A stretch of 64,000 nt of DNA, from contig NZ_PDZG01000002.1 of the NCBI RefSeq assembly GCF_002735645.1, positions 89,370 through 153,369 of the forward strand, in the 5' to 3' direction. Position numbers and translations under genes: made by a program. A model generated the notes under the pieces. That model made no database searches. It saw nothing but the letters and a program-made list of their open reading frames with translations, and was not told where the DNA came from. Source of the stretch: Iodobacter sp. BJB302 (GTDB lineage: Bacteria; Pseudomonadota; Gammaproteobacteria; Burkholderiales; Chitinibacteraceae). Positions within the stretch are counted from its first letter, which is position 1, and every line of letters starts with the position of its first letter. Positions 30,580 to 39,918 of the stretch are shown in pieces.

Positions 30580-31875
30580 TTAAAATACTTTTGTACCTTT
30601 GGCACTATAAGGATAAACACCTTCACACGCCGCAGGGCCATTACGCTTTTCTGTACGGGTATAATTGCCTGATAATAATTTGCTGCTTATATCCAGGTTA
30701 AGATCCTGTGACCAGGTAATCAAACCCGTGCCACTATCATTATTAAATTGCTCTGACTTAAAGTTATTCAGCGCAATTTTCCCCGGGTAATTAACTGCGA
30801 TATCGGCAATCTTGCTGCCATCCCAAACCCGGTAAGTACCTTTACCATTGGCTTCTGGCTTAAACAACCAAAGAAAGCCTGTTGTTGAACCCGCCACACT
30901 ATAATTGCACCTGCTAAACTCAGGCACTGCATTACTTTGCTGCCCAGTTAATACCCCAGTCCACATATCGTAGCTGCCATAGCGTTTACCACTTTTACGC
31001 GCACCAACGATATCGTAAGTCCGCTTTTCTTCAAAAGTCAGCGCCTTGCTAATTGGATCAAAAGATTGGTCAATCGTTTCACGCTTCACATAACCCAGCT
31101 TGGGAATATGCCAGCGTTTTTCTGTCCAGCTTGAAACAGAACTGTCTTTGTCGTCTTTATAAACTACATTTGTTTTTTCCTGGCTAACACAAGCTTCCAA
31201 TACGCCCAATTTAGTTTCAATTTTTTCACGGCCTAAGAACCGACACTCTGATTTAATGCTATCGGTGCCCGTACCATTTAACCAACTAATCGTTACTTTT
31301 CGTGTGTATTCAATATTCTTAGGCTGATCTTTGACCAGATCATTAATAGAAAACTCAGTCGTTGCATTCGCAGCCACACGTCGTTTCTGCCAGAAATTTT
31401 CTTTACCATTTTGCTCAGTCCCTATTTGGGACCAACCAAGCATTTTTTTACCATCTGGTGAACGATATTCCTGCGAAGAAATCGTAAAAGGATATTTATT
31501 TTTCGAATGCGTATCCGTTAAATCTTCATTAATAACGTATTCACTGGAAGTTTGTAAAACCGATTCACCCTCAATATTGACCAACTTAGTACTTACTTCA
31601 TAATCATGTTTAAAACTGCCACCCGCCCAGTACTCCTTGAAATTACCCTTTCCAGAATAATCTACTTTTGTTCGGCTATCCCAAGTAAATACAGCCAAAT
31701 CGCTTTCACTGGTATCACTCGCTTTTAAATCCGCCGGCAAAGAAGCAATACATTGGCCTAAGGTTTCTTTTGCCGGGTCAACCGACACAACAGGCGTCGA
31801 AGTTGTGCTGCTTGCATCATCGCCACTGCCACCACAAGCCACCAATACAAGCGCAGCAGAAACGGCAAGAGCCAT
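30580..31875 (-). CDS. Putative lipoprotein of unknown function, start region frameshifted at an A tract
   Basis: The 431-residue frame begins MALAVSAALVLVACGG: a lipoprotein h-region and lipobox LVAC but without the usual positively charged start. Just upstream, ATG at 31896-31898 is followed by six A and then reads MKKLL in another frame. A seventh A would give MKKTPYSAMALAVSAAL, a normal lipoprotein signal joined to this frame. So the gene is either switched off by a one-base slip in the A tract, or the assembly has an error there. The mature part (Cys-containing, rich in Lys, Ser and Thr, with DLAVFTWDSRTKVDYSG and KRWHIPKLGYVKRET) matches no domain I know. Confidence 0.7.
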   Translation of the reverse strand: MALAVSAALVLVACGGSGDDASSTTSTPVVSVDPAKETLGQCIASLPADLKASDTSESDLAVFTWDSRTKVDYSGKGNFKEYWAGGSFKHDYEVSTKLVNIEGESVLQTSSEYVINEDLTDTHSKNKYPFTISSQEYRSPDGKKMLGWSQIGTEQNGKENFWQKRRVAANATTEFSINDLVKDQPKNIEYTRKVTISWLNGTGTDSIKSECRFLGREKIETKLGVLEACVSQEKTNVVYKDDKDSSVSSWTEKRWHIPKLGYVKRETIDQSFDPISKALTFEEKRTYDIVGARKSGKRYGSYDMWTGVLTGQQSNAVPEFSRCNYSVAGSTTGFLWLFKPEANGKGTYRVWDGSKIADIAVNYPGKIALNNFKSEQFNNDSGTGLITWSQDLNLDISSKLLSGNYTRTEKRNGPAACEGVYPYSAKGTKVF

Positions 31876-31898
31876 TGCACTATAAGGAGTTTTTTCAT

Positions 31899-32255
31899 TT
31901 TAACCGTTCATCAGGATAATTATGTGTAAGGCTTGAATTATCTCAAATAATGTTTTGTAAGCATATGCTGATGAACTAATCATCCATGCTTTACATCAAA
32001 ATATGCATAGATAATAAAGACAAAAGCCAGTCTACAGCGATCTCCCGCTACAAACTGGCCTATAAAGTTTAAACACTGCCCCACCCACTGCCAGTTATAT
32101 AGTGGCCATCTCGCTCCCTCTCATCGAAGCGGCACCCACTTTGTTGTGACTGAGCCACCCATCCATGTTAGCTAAACCACTAAAACCCTTCCAATAACTT
32201 ACAAAAAAATAAATAAAACTACCGAAATTTCCATGGATTTAAAAAGAGCAACACC
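31899..32255. other. AT-rich gap without a visible gene
   Basis: About 350 bp between the frameshifted lipoprotein gene and the DUF2165 gene, both on the minus strand. It should contain the lipoprotein promoter. No terminator, repeat or small gene was recognised. Confidence 0.4.
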
Positions 32256-32750
32256 TCAGGCTTGCTGGTTCTCATCTGCTTTAACCAGATATAAAAGCGT
32301 AAAGCCAATAATCACTACCACACGAAAAGCGGCTTCCTGCCCATTCCAAATCGTGGATTGCCACATTAAAAACCACTCCCCACCAATAGTAATAAATCCT
32401 GTAAACCACAAGATAATCCCCAGCGTAAGCCCTGAAATGGCAATACCCTTAGCCTGATTAAATGCTGAAGCATCTTTTATTGCCTTCAATAATCTATAGC
32501 CACCCAGCCAGCACAAAGCAGCAATTAACAGCTCAAAACCAATTAAAAAATGATATGCCGCATGATGAATGAATGGCGAGCCAATAGACCGCCACATCAC
32601 CGCATTATCAGGAAACGTGGTATCCATTTTTAAGACATGGTTCACAAATCGATAATTGGATTCATAATCCATCAGATTATTAACTGCCACTAAAGAAACA
32701 AAAAATGCTACCGCCCAAACAAGGGCAATTTTAGAGAGTCTGGTATACAT
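32256..32750 (-). CDS. DUF2165-family small membrane protein
   Basis: A 164-residue protein with four predicted membrane helices (IALVWAVAFFVSLVAVNNL, HFLIGFELLIAALCWLG, GIAISGLTLGIILWFTGF, AFRVVVIIGFTLLYLV) and the family segments NNLMDY and MWRSI, then WFLMWQS. Function is unknown. The start at ATG 32748-32750 (MYTRLSKIALVWA) is chosen because GGGGA lies about 6 bases upstream. The in-frame extension to 32798 adds 16 residues that look unlike the family. Confidence 0.85.
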   Translation of the reverse strand: MYTRLSKIALVWAVAFFVSLVAVNNLMDYESNYRFVNHVLKMDTTFPDNAVMWRSIGSPFIHHAAYHFLIGFELLIAALCWLGGYRLLKAIKDASAFNQAKGIAISGLTLGIILWFTGFITIGGEWFLMWQSTIWNGQEAAFRVVVIIGFTLLYLVKADENQQA

Positions 32751-32942
32751 TAAATCCCCGGGAATTAAACGATAAGAAGGCACTTTGAATAAAATCAAGC
32801 CTCCCTTAGTTTACCTTCACTAGAGATAAAAAACACAGGCTATAGAAATATTTTGTAATTAATAAGAAAGAATCCAATCTGGCAAGCGCCGGGGCACAGT
32901 GATACTGCGAATTTCAAAAAGAGATCAAGAAATAGCAGACAC

Positions 32943-32968
32943 AAAAAAACCCTGACAAGTCAGGGTTT
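32943..32968 (-). terminator. Terminator of tRNA-Ser
   Basis: AAACCCTGAC (32947-32956) mirrors GTCAGGGTTT (32959-32968) with a 2-base centre. Read from the tRNA on the minus strand it is followed by a T run (the A tract at 32943-32949). Confidence 0.85.
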
Positions 32969-32980
32969 CATTGGGCTTCT

Positions 32981-33071
32981 TGGCGGAGAGAGGGGGATTC
33001 GAACCCCCGATAGGCTATTAACCTATACACGCTTTCCAGGCGTGCGACTTAAGCCACTCATCCATCTCTCC
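32981..33071 (-). tRNA. tRNA-Ser (anticodon GGA)
   Basis: The minus strand folds as a class II tRNA with acceptor stem GGAGAGA/TCTCTCC, an anticodon arm reading CGCCTGGAAAGCG (anticodon GGA), a long serine-type variable arm (GTATAGG...CCTAT), the T-loop GGTTCGAATCC, and an encoded CCA end at 32981-32983. It is 91 nt including CCA and is followed by a terminator. Confidence 0.97.
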
Positions 33072-33605
33072 GCGAGAAGAGGCCGAATAATAATCAAGTT
33101 AGCGGGAGTGCGCAAGCCCTTTCTGCGATTATTTTTCATTTTCTTTACAATCTTTCTGCGCTCCAGACCCGTTTTACTTAATAAAAATGGATATTCATTA
33201 TATATATCAGGCAATTAGCTATAATTTACCCATTTAAAAAAACAAGCAAATGTAAAAGAGATTTACCTGCATCAATACACCAAAAACAATTCAAATGGCA
33301 TATTTGGCGCTAATCAATCGCTGCAAATAAATCATGGGAAACTTTATCTGCACCCTATCCGCTTAAAATAACAGGCAAAGCTTGCTTAGGAGGTGCGTGT
33401 TTGCCTGTGCTCAACCCTTTGCAGTGCAAGATATACATCCTGTTAATCCTGCCCGGCTACACGCTACTATGAAATACCATCTGGTTGGTGGGCTGCGCCC
33501 CTAACCTGCCGACCTAAGGATTTGCAGCAGAGGATCGGCTTATCGCCGCCCAACAAATACACGCGACTCAAGCTGGATAAGATGGTTTTTACTTCTCAGA
33601 CAAAA
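33072..33605. other. Long gap between tRNA-Ser and fumarase
   Basis: Over 500 bp, AT-rich near the tRNA and more GC-rich toward the fumarase gene. The part next to 33071 must hold the tRNA promoter. I see no convincing gene or named repeat. AGGAGGTGCG near 33388 looks like a ribosome site but no reading frame of use follows it. Confidence 0.4.
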
Positions 33606-33630
33606 CAAAACCCACGCAAGGTGGGTTTTG
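33606..33630 (-). terminator. Terminator of the fumarase gene
   Basis: CAAAACCCAC (33606-33615) pairs perfectly with GTGGGTTTTG (33621-33630) around a 5-base loop. On the minus strand the stem is followed by more T residues. It lies 27 bp after the stop codon. Confidence 0.88.
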
Positions 33631-33656
33631 TCAGTACTTACTGCCTGAGATCTGCT

Positions 33657-35174
33657 TTAACCCACAACCGGGATTTTACCGATCTTAGCCTGCCAGATTT
33701 TTGGCGCAGTGGCGTGTACCGAGATACCTTGCGAATCAACGGCTACGGTGACCGGCATATCCACCACATCGAACTCGTAAATGGCTTCCATACCCAGATC
33801 TGCAAAGCCGACCACGCGGCTGGCTTTAATGGCTTTGGAGACCAGATAGGCAGCACCGCCTACGGCCATTAAATAAACAGACTTGTGCTTTTTGATCGCA
33901 TCGAGCCCAGCCGGGCCACGCTCTGCCTTACCGATCATACCCAGAAGGCCAGTCTCAGCCAGCACTTGTTCGGTAAACTTATCCATGCGCGTGGCGGTGG
34001 TCGGGCCTGCAGGGCCGACGATTTCATCTCGCACCGGGTCTACCGGGCCAACGTAGTAGATAAAGCGGCCAGTAAAATCAACCGGCAATTTTTCGCCACG
34101 ATTGAGCATATCCACCATGCGCTTATGCGCGGCATCGCGGCCGGTAAGCATTTTGCCGTTTAACAGCAGGGTTTGGCCTGGCTGCCAGCTGGCCACGTCT
34201 TCACGCGTTACTGTATTCAGATCAACACGGGTGGCGGCTGCGGATGGGGTCCAGGTTACATCCGGCCAGTCTTCCAGCTTTGGTGTTTCCAACACAGCCG
34301 GGCCAGTGCCATCCAGCGTGAAATGCACATGCCTGGTGGCGGCGCAGTTGGGGATCATGGCGATCGGCAGGCTGGCGGCGTGGGTTGGATAGTCTTTGAT
34401 TTTGACATCCAGCACCGTAGCTAAACCGCCTAAGCCCTGAGCGCCAATCCCCAGCGCATTAACTTTTTCGTACAGCTCAATACGCAGCTCCTCGCTTCGG
34501 GTTTGTGCGCCGCGCTCAATCAGCTCATGGATATCGATTTCTTCCATCAGCGCTTCTTTGGCCATCACCATGGCTTTTTCTGCCGTGCCACCAATCCCGA
34601 TGCCCAGCATACCCGGCGGGCACCAGCCTGCACCCATCAGGGGCACAGTTTTAAGCACCCAATCCACAATCGAATCGGATGGGTTGAGCATGGCAAATTT
34701 AGATTTATTCTCGGAGCCGCCGCCTTTGGCTGCGATATCAATTTCTACCGTATTGCCTTCCACTACTTCGTAATGAATCACGGCGGGGGTATTGTCTTTG
34801 GTGTTCTGGCGCTTGCCGGCGGGGTCTTGCAGAATAGACGCACGCAGCTTGTTATCCGGGTGCAGATAGGCGCGGCGCACCCCTTCGTTGATCATGTCTG
34901 TCAGGCTCATCGTCGCGTCGGCCCACTGCACATTCATGCCGACGCGCACAAAACAGGTGACGATGCCGGTATCCTGGCAAATAGGGCGGTGGCCTTCGGC
35001 GCACATCCGGCTATTGGTCAGAATTTGCGCGATGGCGTCTTTTGCTGCGGGCGATTCTTCTTTTTCATAAGCCACACCCAAAGCCTGGATGTAATCCTTA
35101 GGATGGTAGTAGCTGATGTATTGCAGGCTGTCGCTGATGCTATCGATTACGTCTTGCTGACGGATTGTTGTCAT
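33657..35174 (-). CDS. Class I (iron-sulfur) fumarate hydratase
   Basis: Interconverts fumarate and malate in the TCA cycle using a [4Fe-4S] cluster. The 505-residue protein carries both halves of the class I type: N-terminal alpha-like part with ICQDTGIVTCFV and GGGSENKSKFAML, the cluster-ligand regions with Cys in CQDTG and in PNCAATRHVHF, and C-terminal beta-like part with GKMLTGRDAAHKRMV and GPTTATRMDKFT. Length matches FumA/FumB-type single-chain enzymes. AGAAG precedes the ATG. It is a single gene, divergent from the PhnF-like regulator, and ends in a clear terminator. Confidence 0.95.
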   Translation of the reverse strand: MTTIRQQDVIDSISDSLQYISYYHPKDYIQALGVAYEKEESPAAKDAIAQILTNSRMCAEGHRPICQDTGIVTCFVRVGMNVQWADATMSLTDMINEGVRRAYLHPDNKLRASILQDPAGKRQNTKDNTPAVIHYEVVEGNTVEIDIAAKGGGSENKSKFAMLNPSDSIVDWVLKTVPLMGAGWCPPGMLGIGIGGTAEKAMVMAKEALMEEIDIHELIERGAQTRSEELRIELYEKVNALGIGAQGLGGLATVLDVKIKDYPTHAASLPIAMIPNCAATRHVHFTLDGTGPAVLETPKLEDWPDVTWTPSAAATRVDLNTVTREDVASWQPGQTLLLNGKMLTGRDAAHKRMVDMLNRGEKLPVDFTGRFIYYVGPVDPVRDEIVGPAGPTTATRMDKFTEQVLAETGLLGMIGKAERGPAGLDAIKKHKSVYLMAVGGAAYLVSKAIKASRVVGFADLGMEAIYEFDVVDMPVTVAVDSQGISVHATAPKIWQAKIGKIPVVG

Positions 35175-35337
35175 CTTCTGGTCCCAGTGGTTTTACAGGA
35201 TGACGCAATTGTAGCGCATGCGCGGGTCAGAAAATATTAGCGCTAACAGCCAGCTCAACGTTTAGATCAATATCATCTAGTTGCAATGTAATTCAATTAC
35301 AATAGCTTTTATTACACTTACACTACAGACCATAATC

Positions 35338-36060
35338 ATGCTTGATCGTCACTCTGGCGTTGCCCTCTGGCGACAAATTGAAGATTCACTGGCACGCGAT
35401 ATCGGCAACAAGCTGCTGCGGGATCGCATGCCGAATGAAACCGAGCTGGCCACTCAATTTGCCGTCAACCGCCATACCATACGGCGGGCTCTTCAGGCAC
35501 TTGAAGCACGCGGTTTAGTCAGAATAGAGCAAGGCCGTGGCACTTTTGTACAAGAAGAAATGATTGATTATCAGCTTGGCCGCCGCACACGTTTTTCGCA
35601 TAGCTTACAAAAACAACGTCTTGCCGGGCAAAGCCATGTATTAAATGTGAAAACCGAAGCCGCCAATCCGGAAATTTGCCAGCATCTGGCTATTGCTGCA
35701 GAAAGCCATGTTTTACATATCGAGGCACTGGATATTGTGGATGAGCGCGTAGTGGGCGTATGCCATCAATATTTCCCACTGCCGCGCTTTAAGGGCTTTG
35801 AGACGTTTTACACCAGTCAGCCCAATACTAATCTGGCGCTTAAAGCCTTTGGTATTGAACAATGCCAGCGCAAATCATCCCGCATCAGTGCACGCCTGCC
35901 TGAAAGCGGCCAGGCACAACTTTTATCGCAAACTAAATTTCAGCCGCTTCTTTGTGTAGAAAGCGTTTACAGTGATGCAGACAGCCAGATTATTGAATAT
36001 GGCATTACGCATTTCACTGGCGATGCCGTACAAATTTACTTAGAAGCCGAAACATTTTAA
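35338..36060 (+). CDS. phnF: PhnF-type GntR/HutC-family transcriptional regulator
   Basis: A 240-residue repressor-type protein with an N-terminal GntR winged helix (ETELATQFAVNRHTIRRALQALEARGLVRIEQGRGTFV, given here in part: NRHTIRRALQALEARG) and a C-terminal UTRA ligand domain. The UTRA part shares RKSSRISARLPE and PLLCVESVYSDAD with PhnF, the phosphonate regulator. The start at 35338 is chosen over the upstream 35281 codon because the family begins here and the length then equals PhnF. It is 4 bp from, and probably co-transcribed with, the Nudix gene. The phosphonate cluster at 54.6-63.8 kb carries HutC-like palindromes and is the likely target. Confidence 0.85.
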   Translation: MLDRHSGVALWRQIEDSLARDIGNKLLRDRMPNETELATQFAVNRHTIRRALQALEARGLVRIEQGRGTFVQEEMIDYQLGRRTRFSHSLQKQRLAGQSHVLNVKTEAANPEICQHLAIAAESHVLHIEALDIVDERVVGVCHQYFPLPRFKGFETFYTSQPNTNLALKAFGIEQCQRKSSRISARLPESGQAQLLSQTKFQPLLCVESVYSDADSQIIEYGITHFTGDAVQIYLEAETF

Positions 36061-36063
36061 GCC

Positions 36064-36834
36064 ATGTCAGATATCACTGCCCCACAAAACTTACGCCGGT
36101 TTATTGCACTGAATCAGCCACTGGGCTGGATGGAAGACGCCAGCCTGCCCTTTTTGCAAGCCGCACTAGGGGCGGCAGCGGTGCAAATCAGTGATGATGC
36201 GATCTGCGCAGACCCAAGCATCAGCGCCAGCGCGCTGGAAAGTGCGCTGGCGCAAGCCGCATTACAAATGCACGATGCTGGGTGGATTAAGGGCTGGCGC
36301 GATGAGCGCTACACAGTGTTTGCCAGCGATCAGGCCGGGGGGCTGGATTTAGCCCGGCCATTATTCGAGCTGGAACGCGCCGCCTTTCGCCGCTTTGGCC
36401 TGACCAGCCGTGCAGTGCATATCAATGGCTATACCAGCCGCGGGCTGTGGATTGCCCAGCGTGCCAACAGCAAAGCCATCGATCCCGATAAGCTGGACAA
36501 TCTTGCGGCGGGCGGCATATCCGCAGGAGAAAAAGCATGGGATTGTGCAATCAGAGAGCTGGCAGAAGAAGCCGGCATCCCAACCCAATTAGCCAGCCAG
36601 GCCGTCACTAGCGGCAGTCTGCGTACCACGCGGGCAGAGGCCGATGGCTGGCACGATGAAATCATCTGCACCTATGATTTACTGCTGCCCGAAGATTTTG
36701 TGCCCATAAATACCGATGGCGAAGTGGCAGGCTTTCAGCACTTTGGTTTTGATCAGATCCGCTCAATCCTGCCCAAGATGACACTGGATGCGGCGGCGGT
36801 AACGCAGGCATTTTTGAAACAACACCTTATTTAA
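36064..36834 (+). CDS. Nudix hydrolase with N-terminal DUF4743-like domain
   Basis: A 256-residue protein with a complete Nudix box (GGISAGEKAWDCAIRELAEE, then AGI) at about residues 158-180, the Mg-dependent pyrophosphohydrolase motif. The N-terminal 110 residues with WRDERYTVFAS and the segment AAFRRFGLTSRAVHINGYT match the DUF4743/thiamine-diphosphate-related Nudix branch, members of which hydrolyse oxidised thiamine diphosphate analogues or similar. Substrate here is uncertain. The gene starts 3 bp after the PhnF-like gene, so it shares its transcript, and its stop codon abuts that of the convergent DUF5672 gene. Confidence 0.88.
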   Translation: MSDITAPQNLRRFIALNQPLGWMEDASLPFLQAALGAAAVQISDDAICADPSISASALESALAQAALQMHDAGWIKGWRDERYTVFASDQAGGLDLARPLFELERAAFRRFGLTSRAVHINGYTSRGLWIAQRANSKAIDPDKLDNLAAGGISAGEKAWDCAIRELAEEAGIPTQLASQAVTSGSLRTTRAEADGWHDEIICTYDLLLPEDFVPINTDGEVAGFQHFGFDQIRSILPKMTLDAAAVTQAFLKQHLI

Positions 36835-37584
36835 TTAAAAATCATTTAAAAGCACCGAGGGTGGTAAAAAGGGCTTCCAGAATGCAGTATCGTATTTCCA
36901 CCATGCATGCCCCCCCATCGGCACCCTGCCCCCATTCACCTTATAGTAATAAGCAGGTTTTAATTCCAAAGAAAATAAAGAAGCGGTTATTTCATTTGGA
37001 ATAATAAAATCAGCAGATAAAGCGCCCATATAAGAAAAAAACAAATCTTCACTGGAGCCAGCTGCAAGAAAAATCGCGAGCGCTACGGGGAATTCCTCAA
37101 GCAAACTGATGCATTTTTGGGTTCTGCGTAAGCTCAACCCGCCATTACCCACAAATACTTTAATCGCCTTGCCATACTCGCCTTCAAACAATCCAAGATT
37201 CACAAACAACTCATTACCATCTGGCCAGGGCGCGCCAATATAGTCAAAAGGTTTATTGGTCCATACATCCAGATCATCACGTAAAACAATGGCATCTGTT
37301 TGTAAAATCAATATAAATTCATAAGTATCAAAGCGCTGATAAAAAGAATCAGCCAAAAGCAGGCGGTTATAGCCTTCAACACTTGCAAAATAATGATCTT
37401 CAAAAAACACAAAAGGGATTTCGGGATAATTGGCCCGATAATAAGCACGATCAATGCTTTCTGGCGCAATAAATTGTGCTTTTCGCCCAGCCAGAGCTTG
37501 TAAAGAAACATCCAGAGAATAGCGCTCTATTTCAGTAAGCGCTGGCTTATAGAGCGGAATAAGCACAATAACTTGTTCTGGCAT
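36835..37584 (-). CDS. DUF5672-family protein, probable glycosyltransferase
   Basis: A 249-residue cytoplasmic protein. DAIVLRDDLDVWTNKPFDYIG resembles a GT-A DxD region and the downstream GNGGLSLRR and EDLFFSY are features of the DUF5672 family, which looks like glycosyltransferases of the GT-A fold. Donor and acceptor are unknown. It is the last gene of the minus-strand run of sugar-modification genes behind the type I exporter, 33 bp after the aminotransferase gene, so it likely adds a sugar in the same glycan pathway. Confidence 0.75.
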   Translation of the reverse strand: MPEQVIVLIPLYKPALTEIERYSLDVSLQALAGRKAQFIAPESIDRAYYRANYPEIPFVFFEDHYFASVEGYNRLLLADSFYQRFDTYEFILILQTDAIVLRDDLDVWTNKPFDYIGAPWPDGNELFVNLGLFEGEYGKAIKVFVGNGGLSLRRTQKCISLLEEFPVALAIFLAAGSSEDLFFSYMGALSADFIIPNEITASLFSLELKPAYYYKVNGGRVPMGGHAWWKYDTAFWKPFLPPSVLLNDF

Positions 37585-37617
37585 AAAAACCTTGTAATCA
37601 GCTTAATCTGTTAAAGG

Positions 37618-38718
37618 CTACACGGCACATGCTCTGACAGCGGCAATCACCCGCTCAGCATCGCTATGGCTCATCACAGGGCTAATGGGCAGGCTTAGCA
37701 CCTGCTGATGTATTTTTTCTGCTACAGGCAGGGATAATTGATTAAATGATTTATATGCCCCCTGCTGATGAGGTGCAACCGGGTAATGAATCAAAGTCGC
37801 AATACCCCGCTCTGCCAGCCTGCTTTGCAATTCATCTCTTTTTGCAGAGCGCAGCACATATAAATGCCATACGGGTGACACCCCATCAGGCACAAAGGGT
37901 AAATGCAATGGCAGGCCTTGCAATCCTTCAGTATATTGCTGCGCAATCCGGCAACGCTGCTGAGTTTCTGCATCTAAATAAGGCAGCTTTACACTAAGTA
38001 AAGCCGCTTGCAATTCATCGAGGCGGCAATTAAAGCCCTGCTCTTCATTATAATATTTTACTTTTGAGCCATAATTTAAAAGCATGCGCACTTTTTCTAT
38101 CAGCAAATCATCATTGCTGGTAATCGCCCCGGCATCGCCCAATGCACCTAAATTTTTACCGGGATAAAAACTAAACCCTGCAGTATGGCCAAGCCCCCCC
38201 ACTTTTCTGCCTTTATATAATGCACCATGCGCCTGGGCCGCGTCTTCAATTACTTTTAAATTGTACTGGCCGGCAATAGCCATAATTGCATCCATATCAG
38301 CAGGCTGCCCATACAGATGCACGGCGATAATCGCTTTGGTTCTCGGCGTAATGGCCGCTTCAATTAAAGCTGGGTCAAGATTATAAGTGGATTCAAGCGG
38401 CTCAACCGGCACGGGCACAGCCCCGGCATAAGTCACCGCCAGCCATGTGGCAATATAGGTATTAGAGGGCACAATCACCTCATCACCCGCTCCAATTCCA
38501 TAAGCACGCAAAATTAAATGCAGAGCATCAAGGCCGTTACTCACCCCGGCGCAATGCTTTGTTTCACAATAGCTGGCGAAAGATTTTTCAAATAGATTTA
38601 ATTCTTCCCCCAGAATAAAACGACCTGAATCCAGCACACGCTCAAATGCCTGAATTAATTCAGCACGATGCAGTGCATTAATCGATTTCAAATCCAGAAA
38701 AGAAATATGGTTTTTCAT
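37618..38718 (-). CDS. DegT/DnrJ-family sugar aminotransferase (FdtB/QdtB-like)
   Basis: PLP-dependent aminotransferase of 366 residues. Motifs: [39 protein letters not shown], and the PLP lysine Lys188 in [17 protein letters not shown]. The family places an amino group on a nucleotide keto-sugar. With FdtA/QdtA-type ketoisomerase and an acyltransferase directly upstream, the likely reaction is 3-amination of dTDP-3-keto-6-deoxyhexose, giving dTDP-Fuc3N or Qui3N. Its start overlaps the acyltransferase stop by a single base, so translation is coupled. Dehydratase (rmlB) and thymidylyltransferase (rmlA) are not in the window. Confidence 0.88.
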   Translation of the reverse strand: MKNHISFLDLKSINALHRAELIQAFERVLDSGRFILGEELNLFEKSFASYCETKHCAGVSNGLDALHLILRAYGIGAGDEVIVPSNTYIATWLAVTYAGAVPVPVEPLESTYNLDPALIEAAITPRTKAIIAVHLYGQPADMDAIMAIAGQYNLKVIEDAAQAHGALYKGRKVGGLGHTAGFSFYPGKNLGALGDAGAITSNDDLLIEKVRMLLNYGSKVKYYNEEQGFNCRLDELQAALLSVKLPYLDAETQQRCRIAQQYTEGLQGLPLHLPFVPDGVSPVWHLYVLRSAKRDELQSRLAERGIATLIHYPVAPHQQGAYKSFNQLSLPVAEKIHQQVLSLPISPVMSHSDAERVIAAVRACAV

Positions 38719-39434
38719 TATTCAAGTGTTTTTACAAAACGGGCAGGCACGCCTGCTACTAATGTTTTTTCTTTTACATCTTTAGTCACAACCGAACCAG
38801 CGCCTACGGTAGCGCCTTGCCCAACCCGGATAGCCGGCAATAATGATGCGCCCACACCAATGACCACATGATCTTCAATTGTGGGGCCAACCACATGCGA
38901 TGAATATCCTTCTCTTACCGCATTATCATTCGTTGTGCCTACATGCAGGCTTATAAATACATCATCACCAATAACCGCATTCCCGGTGATATGGCTGCAA
39001 TCCATTATTTTAGTGCGGCTGCCAATTTTAGTATTGTAATTCACCGTCACATACCGGCTTAAAATACAAAAATTGCCCACACTGCATTTCTCTCTGATTG
39101 AAGCGCCATCACCCAGCAGAGTATTATTGCCAATAATCACATCATAAAAAATAACCGAATTGGGGCCAATAGAGCACTCGTCTCCAATTTGGACCACTTT
39201 ATCAAACTCCGGCATACGTGCCAAAGCCCCTGCCCCCTTAGGCTCTTTGCCAATAAAGGCCCCCGGAAACACCTCTACAGCACGCCCTATATTTACCCCA
39301 TCAGCAATAACCACATGGGGATGAATCACACTATCATCGCCAATCACACACTCGCCAATCACAGCAAAAGGCATGACTGTGACATTAGCCCCTAATTTTG
39401 CTTTTTCTGAAATAATTGCAGAAGGATGAATCAT
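38718..39434 (-). CDS. Left-handed beta-helix acyltransferase (FdtC/QdtC-like)
   Basis: A 238-residue protein made of hexapeptide repeats ([LIV]-G-x4) over almost its whole length: [60 protein letters not shown]. It ends [20 protein letters not shown], the usual capping segment. It most probably N-acylates the 3-amino sugar made by the neighbouring aminotransferase, using acetyl-CoA or another acyl donor. Start overlaps the FdtA stop by 4 bp. It is larger than typical FdtC, closer to QdtC size, so whether the final sugar is Fuc3NAc or Qui3NAc is open. Confidence 0.85.
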   Translation of the reverse strand: MIHPSAIISEKAKLGANVTVMPFAVIGECVIGDDSVIHPHVVIADGVNIGRAVEVFPGAFIGKEPKGAGALARMPEFDKVVQIGDECSIGPNSVIFYDVIIGNNTLLGDGASIREKCSVGNFCILSRYVTVNYNTKIGSRTKIMDCSHITGNAVIGDDVFISLHVGTTNDNAVREGYSSHVVGPTIEDHVVIGVGASLLPAIRVGQGATVGAGSVVTKDVKEKTLVAGVPARFVKTLE

Positions 39435-39838
39435 GATATGGCACTCACGGCTTGATTAGTAAATTCTTCATAGCTACGAATATAGTCTGACTCATCATAA
39501 TAATCATCGGTTAATACCAATAAAACACAGTCATCACTAAAATCATACATTTCCCGCCAAATCATCGACTCAATTAATAAGCCTTGTGCCGGATTGTCTA
39601 ATAAAAGCTCAATTTTTTCCTTACCATCATCCAGCAAAAAACGGCAAGATCCCCTCAATGAAATCGCGACCTGCTTCAATGTCTTGTGTGCATGAAACCC
39701 GCGGCGAACGCCTTCTTTTGTGCCAAACAAATAATAAACACGCTTAATTGGAAAAGGGATGTTCTTTTGCTCTTCGAGCGAAACCAATGAGCCCCTATCA
39801 TCCCCATGCTTTTGTAGCTGAATAAATTTAATTTGCAT
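39431..39838 (-). CDS. dTDP-6-deoxy-hexos-4-ulose 3,4-ketoisomerase (FdtA/QdtA family)
   Basis: A 135-residue cupin that converts dTDP-4-keto-6-deoxyglucose to the 3-keto isomer. Conserved features: HGDDRGSLVSLEEQKNIPF, VYYLFGT, the His-containing RRGFHAHKTLKQVAI, and LIESMIWREMYDFSDDCVLL. The ATG at 39836-39838 is preceded by AGAGG at good distance; the longer frame to 39919 adds 27 hydrophobic residues that are not part of the family and was rejected. FdtA (3-keto, galacto) and QdtA (3-keto, gluco) cannot be told apart by eye. Confidence 0.9.
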   Translation of the reverse strand: MQIKFIQLQKHGDDRGSLVSLEEQKNIPFPIKRVYYLFGTKEGVRRGFHAHKTLKQVAISLRGSCRFLLDDGKEKIELLLDNPAQGLLIESMIWREMYDFSDDCVLLVLTDDYYDESDYIRSYEEFTNQAVSAIS

Positions 39839-39918
39839 AATAACCTCTGCTTCAAAAAACACCAGATCTGCATAAGTAAAAAACTGAGCAAAAACCAACT
39901 GGAAAACTACAAATTGCA

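Noticed and set aside
33023..33214. A 63-codon minus-strand frame across the tRNA-Ser
   Set aside because: It runs through the tRNA and its flank and has no protein features.
33388..33420. AGGAGGTGCG as the start of a small gene in the tRNA-fumarase gap
   Set aside because: No usable start codon and open frame follow at a proper distance.
34503..35240. A 245-codon plus-strand frame opposite the fumarase gene
   Set aside because: The fumarase frame is complete and conserved; the opposite frame is a His/Phe-rich shadow without family features.
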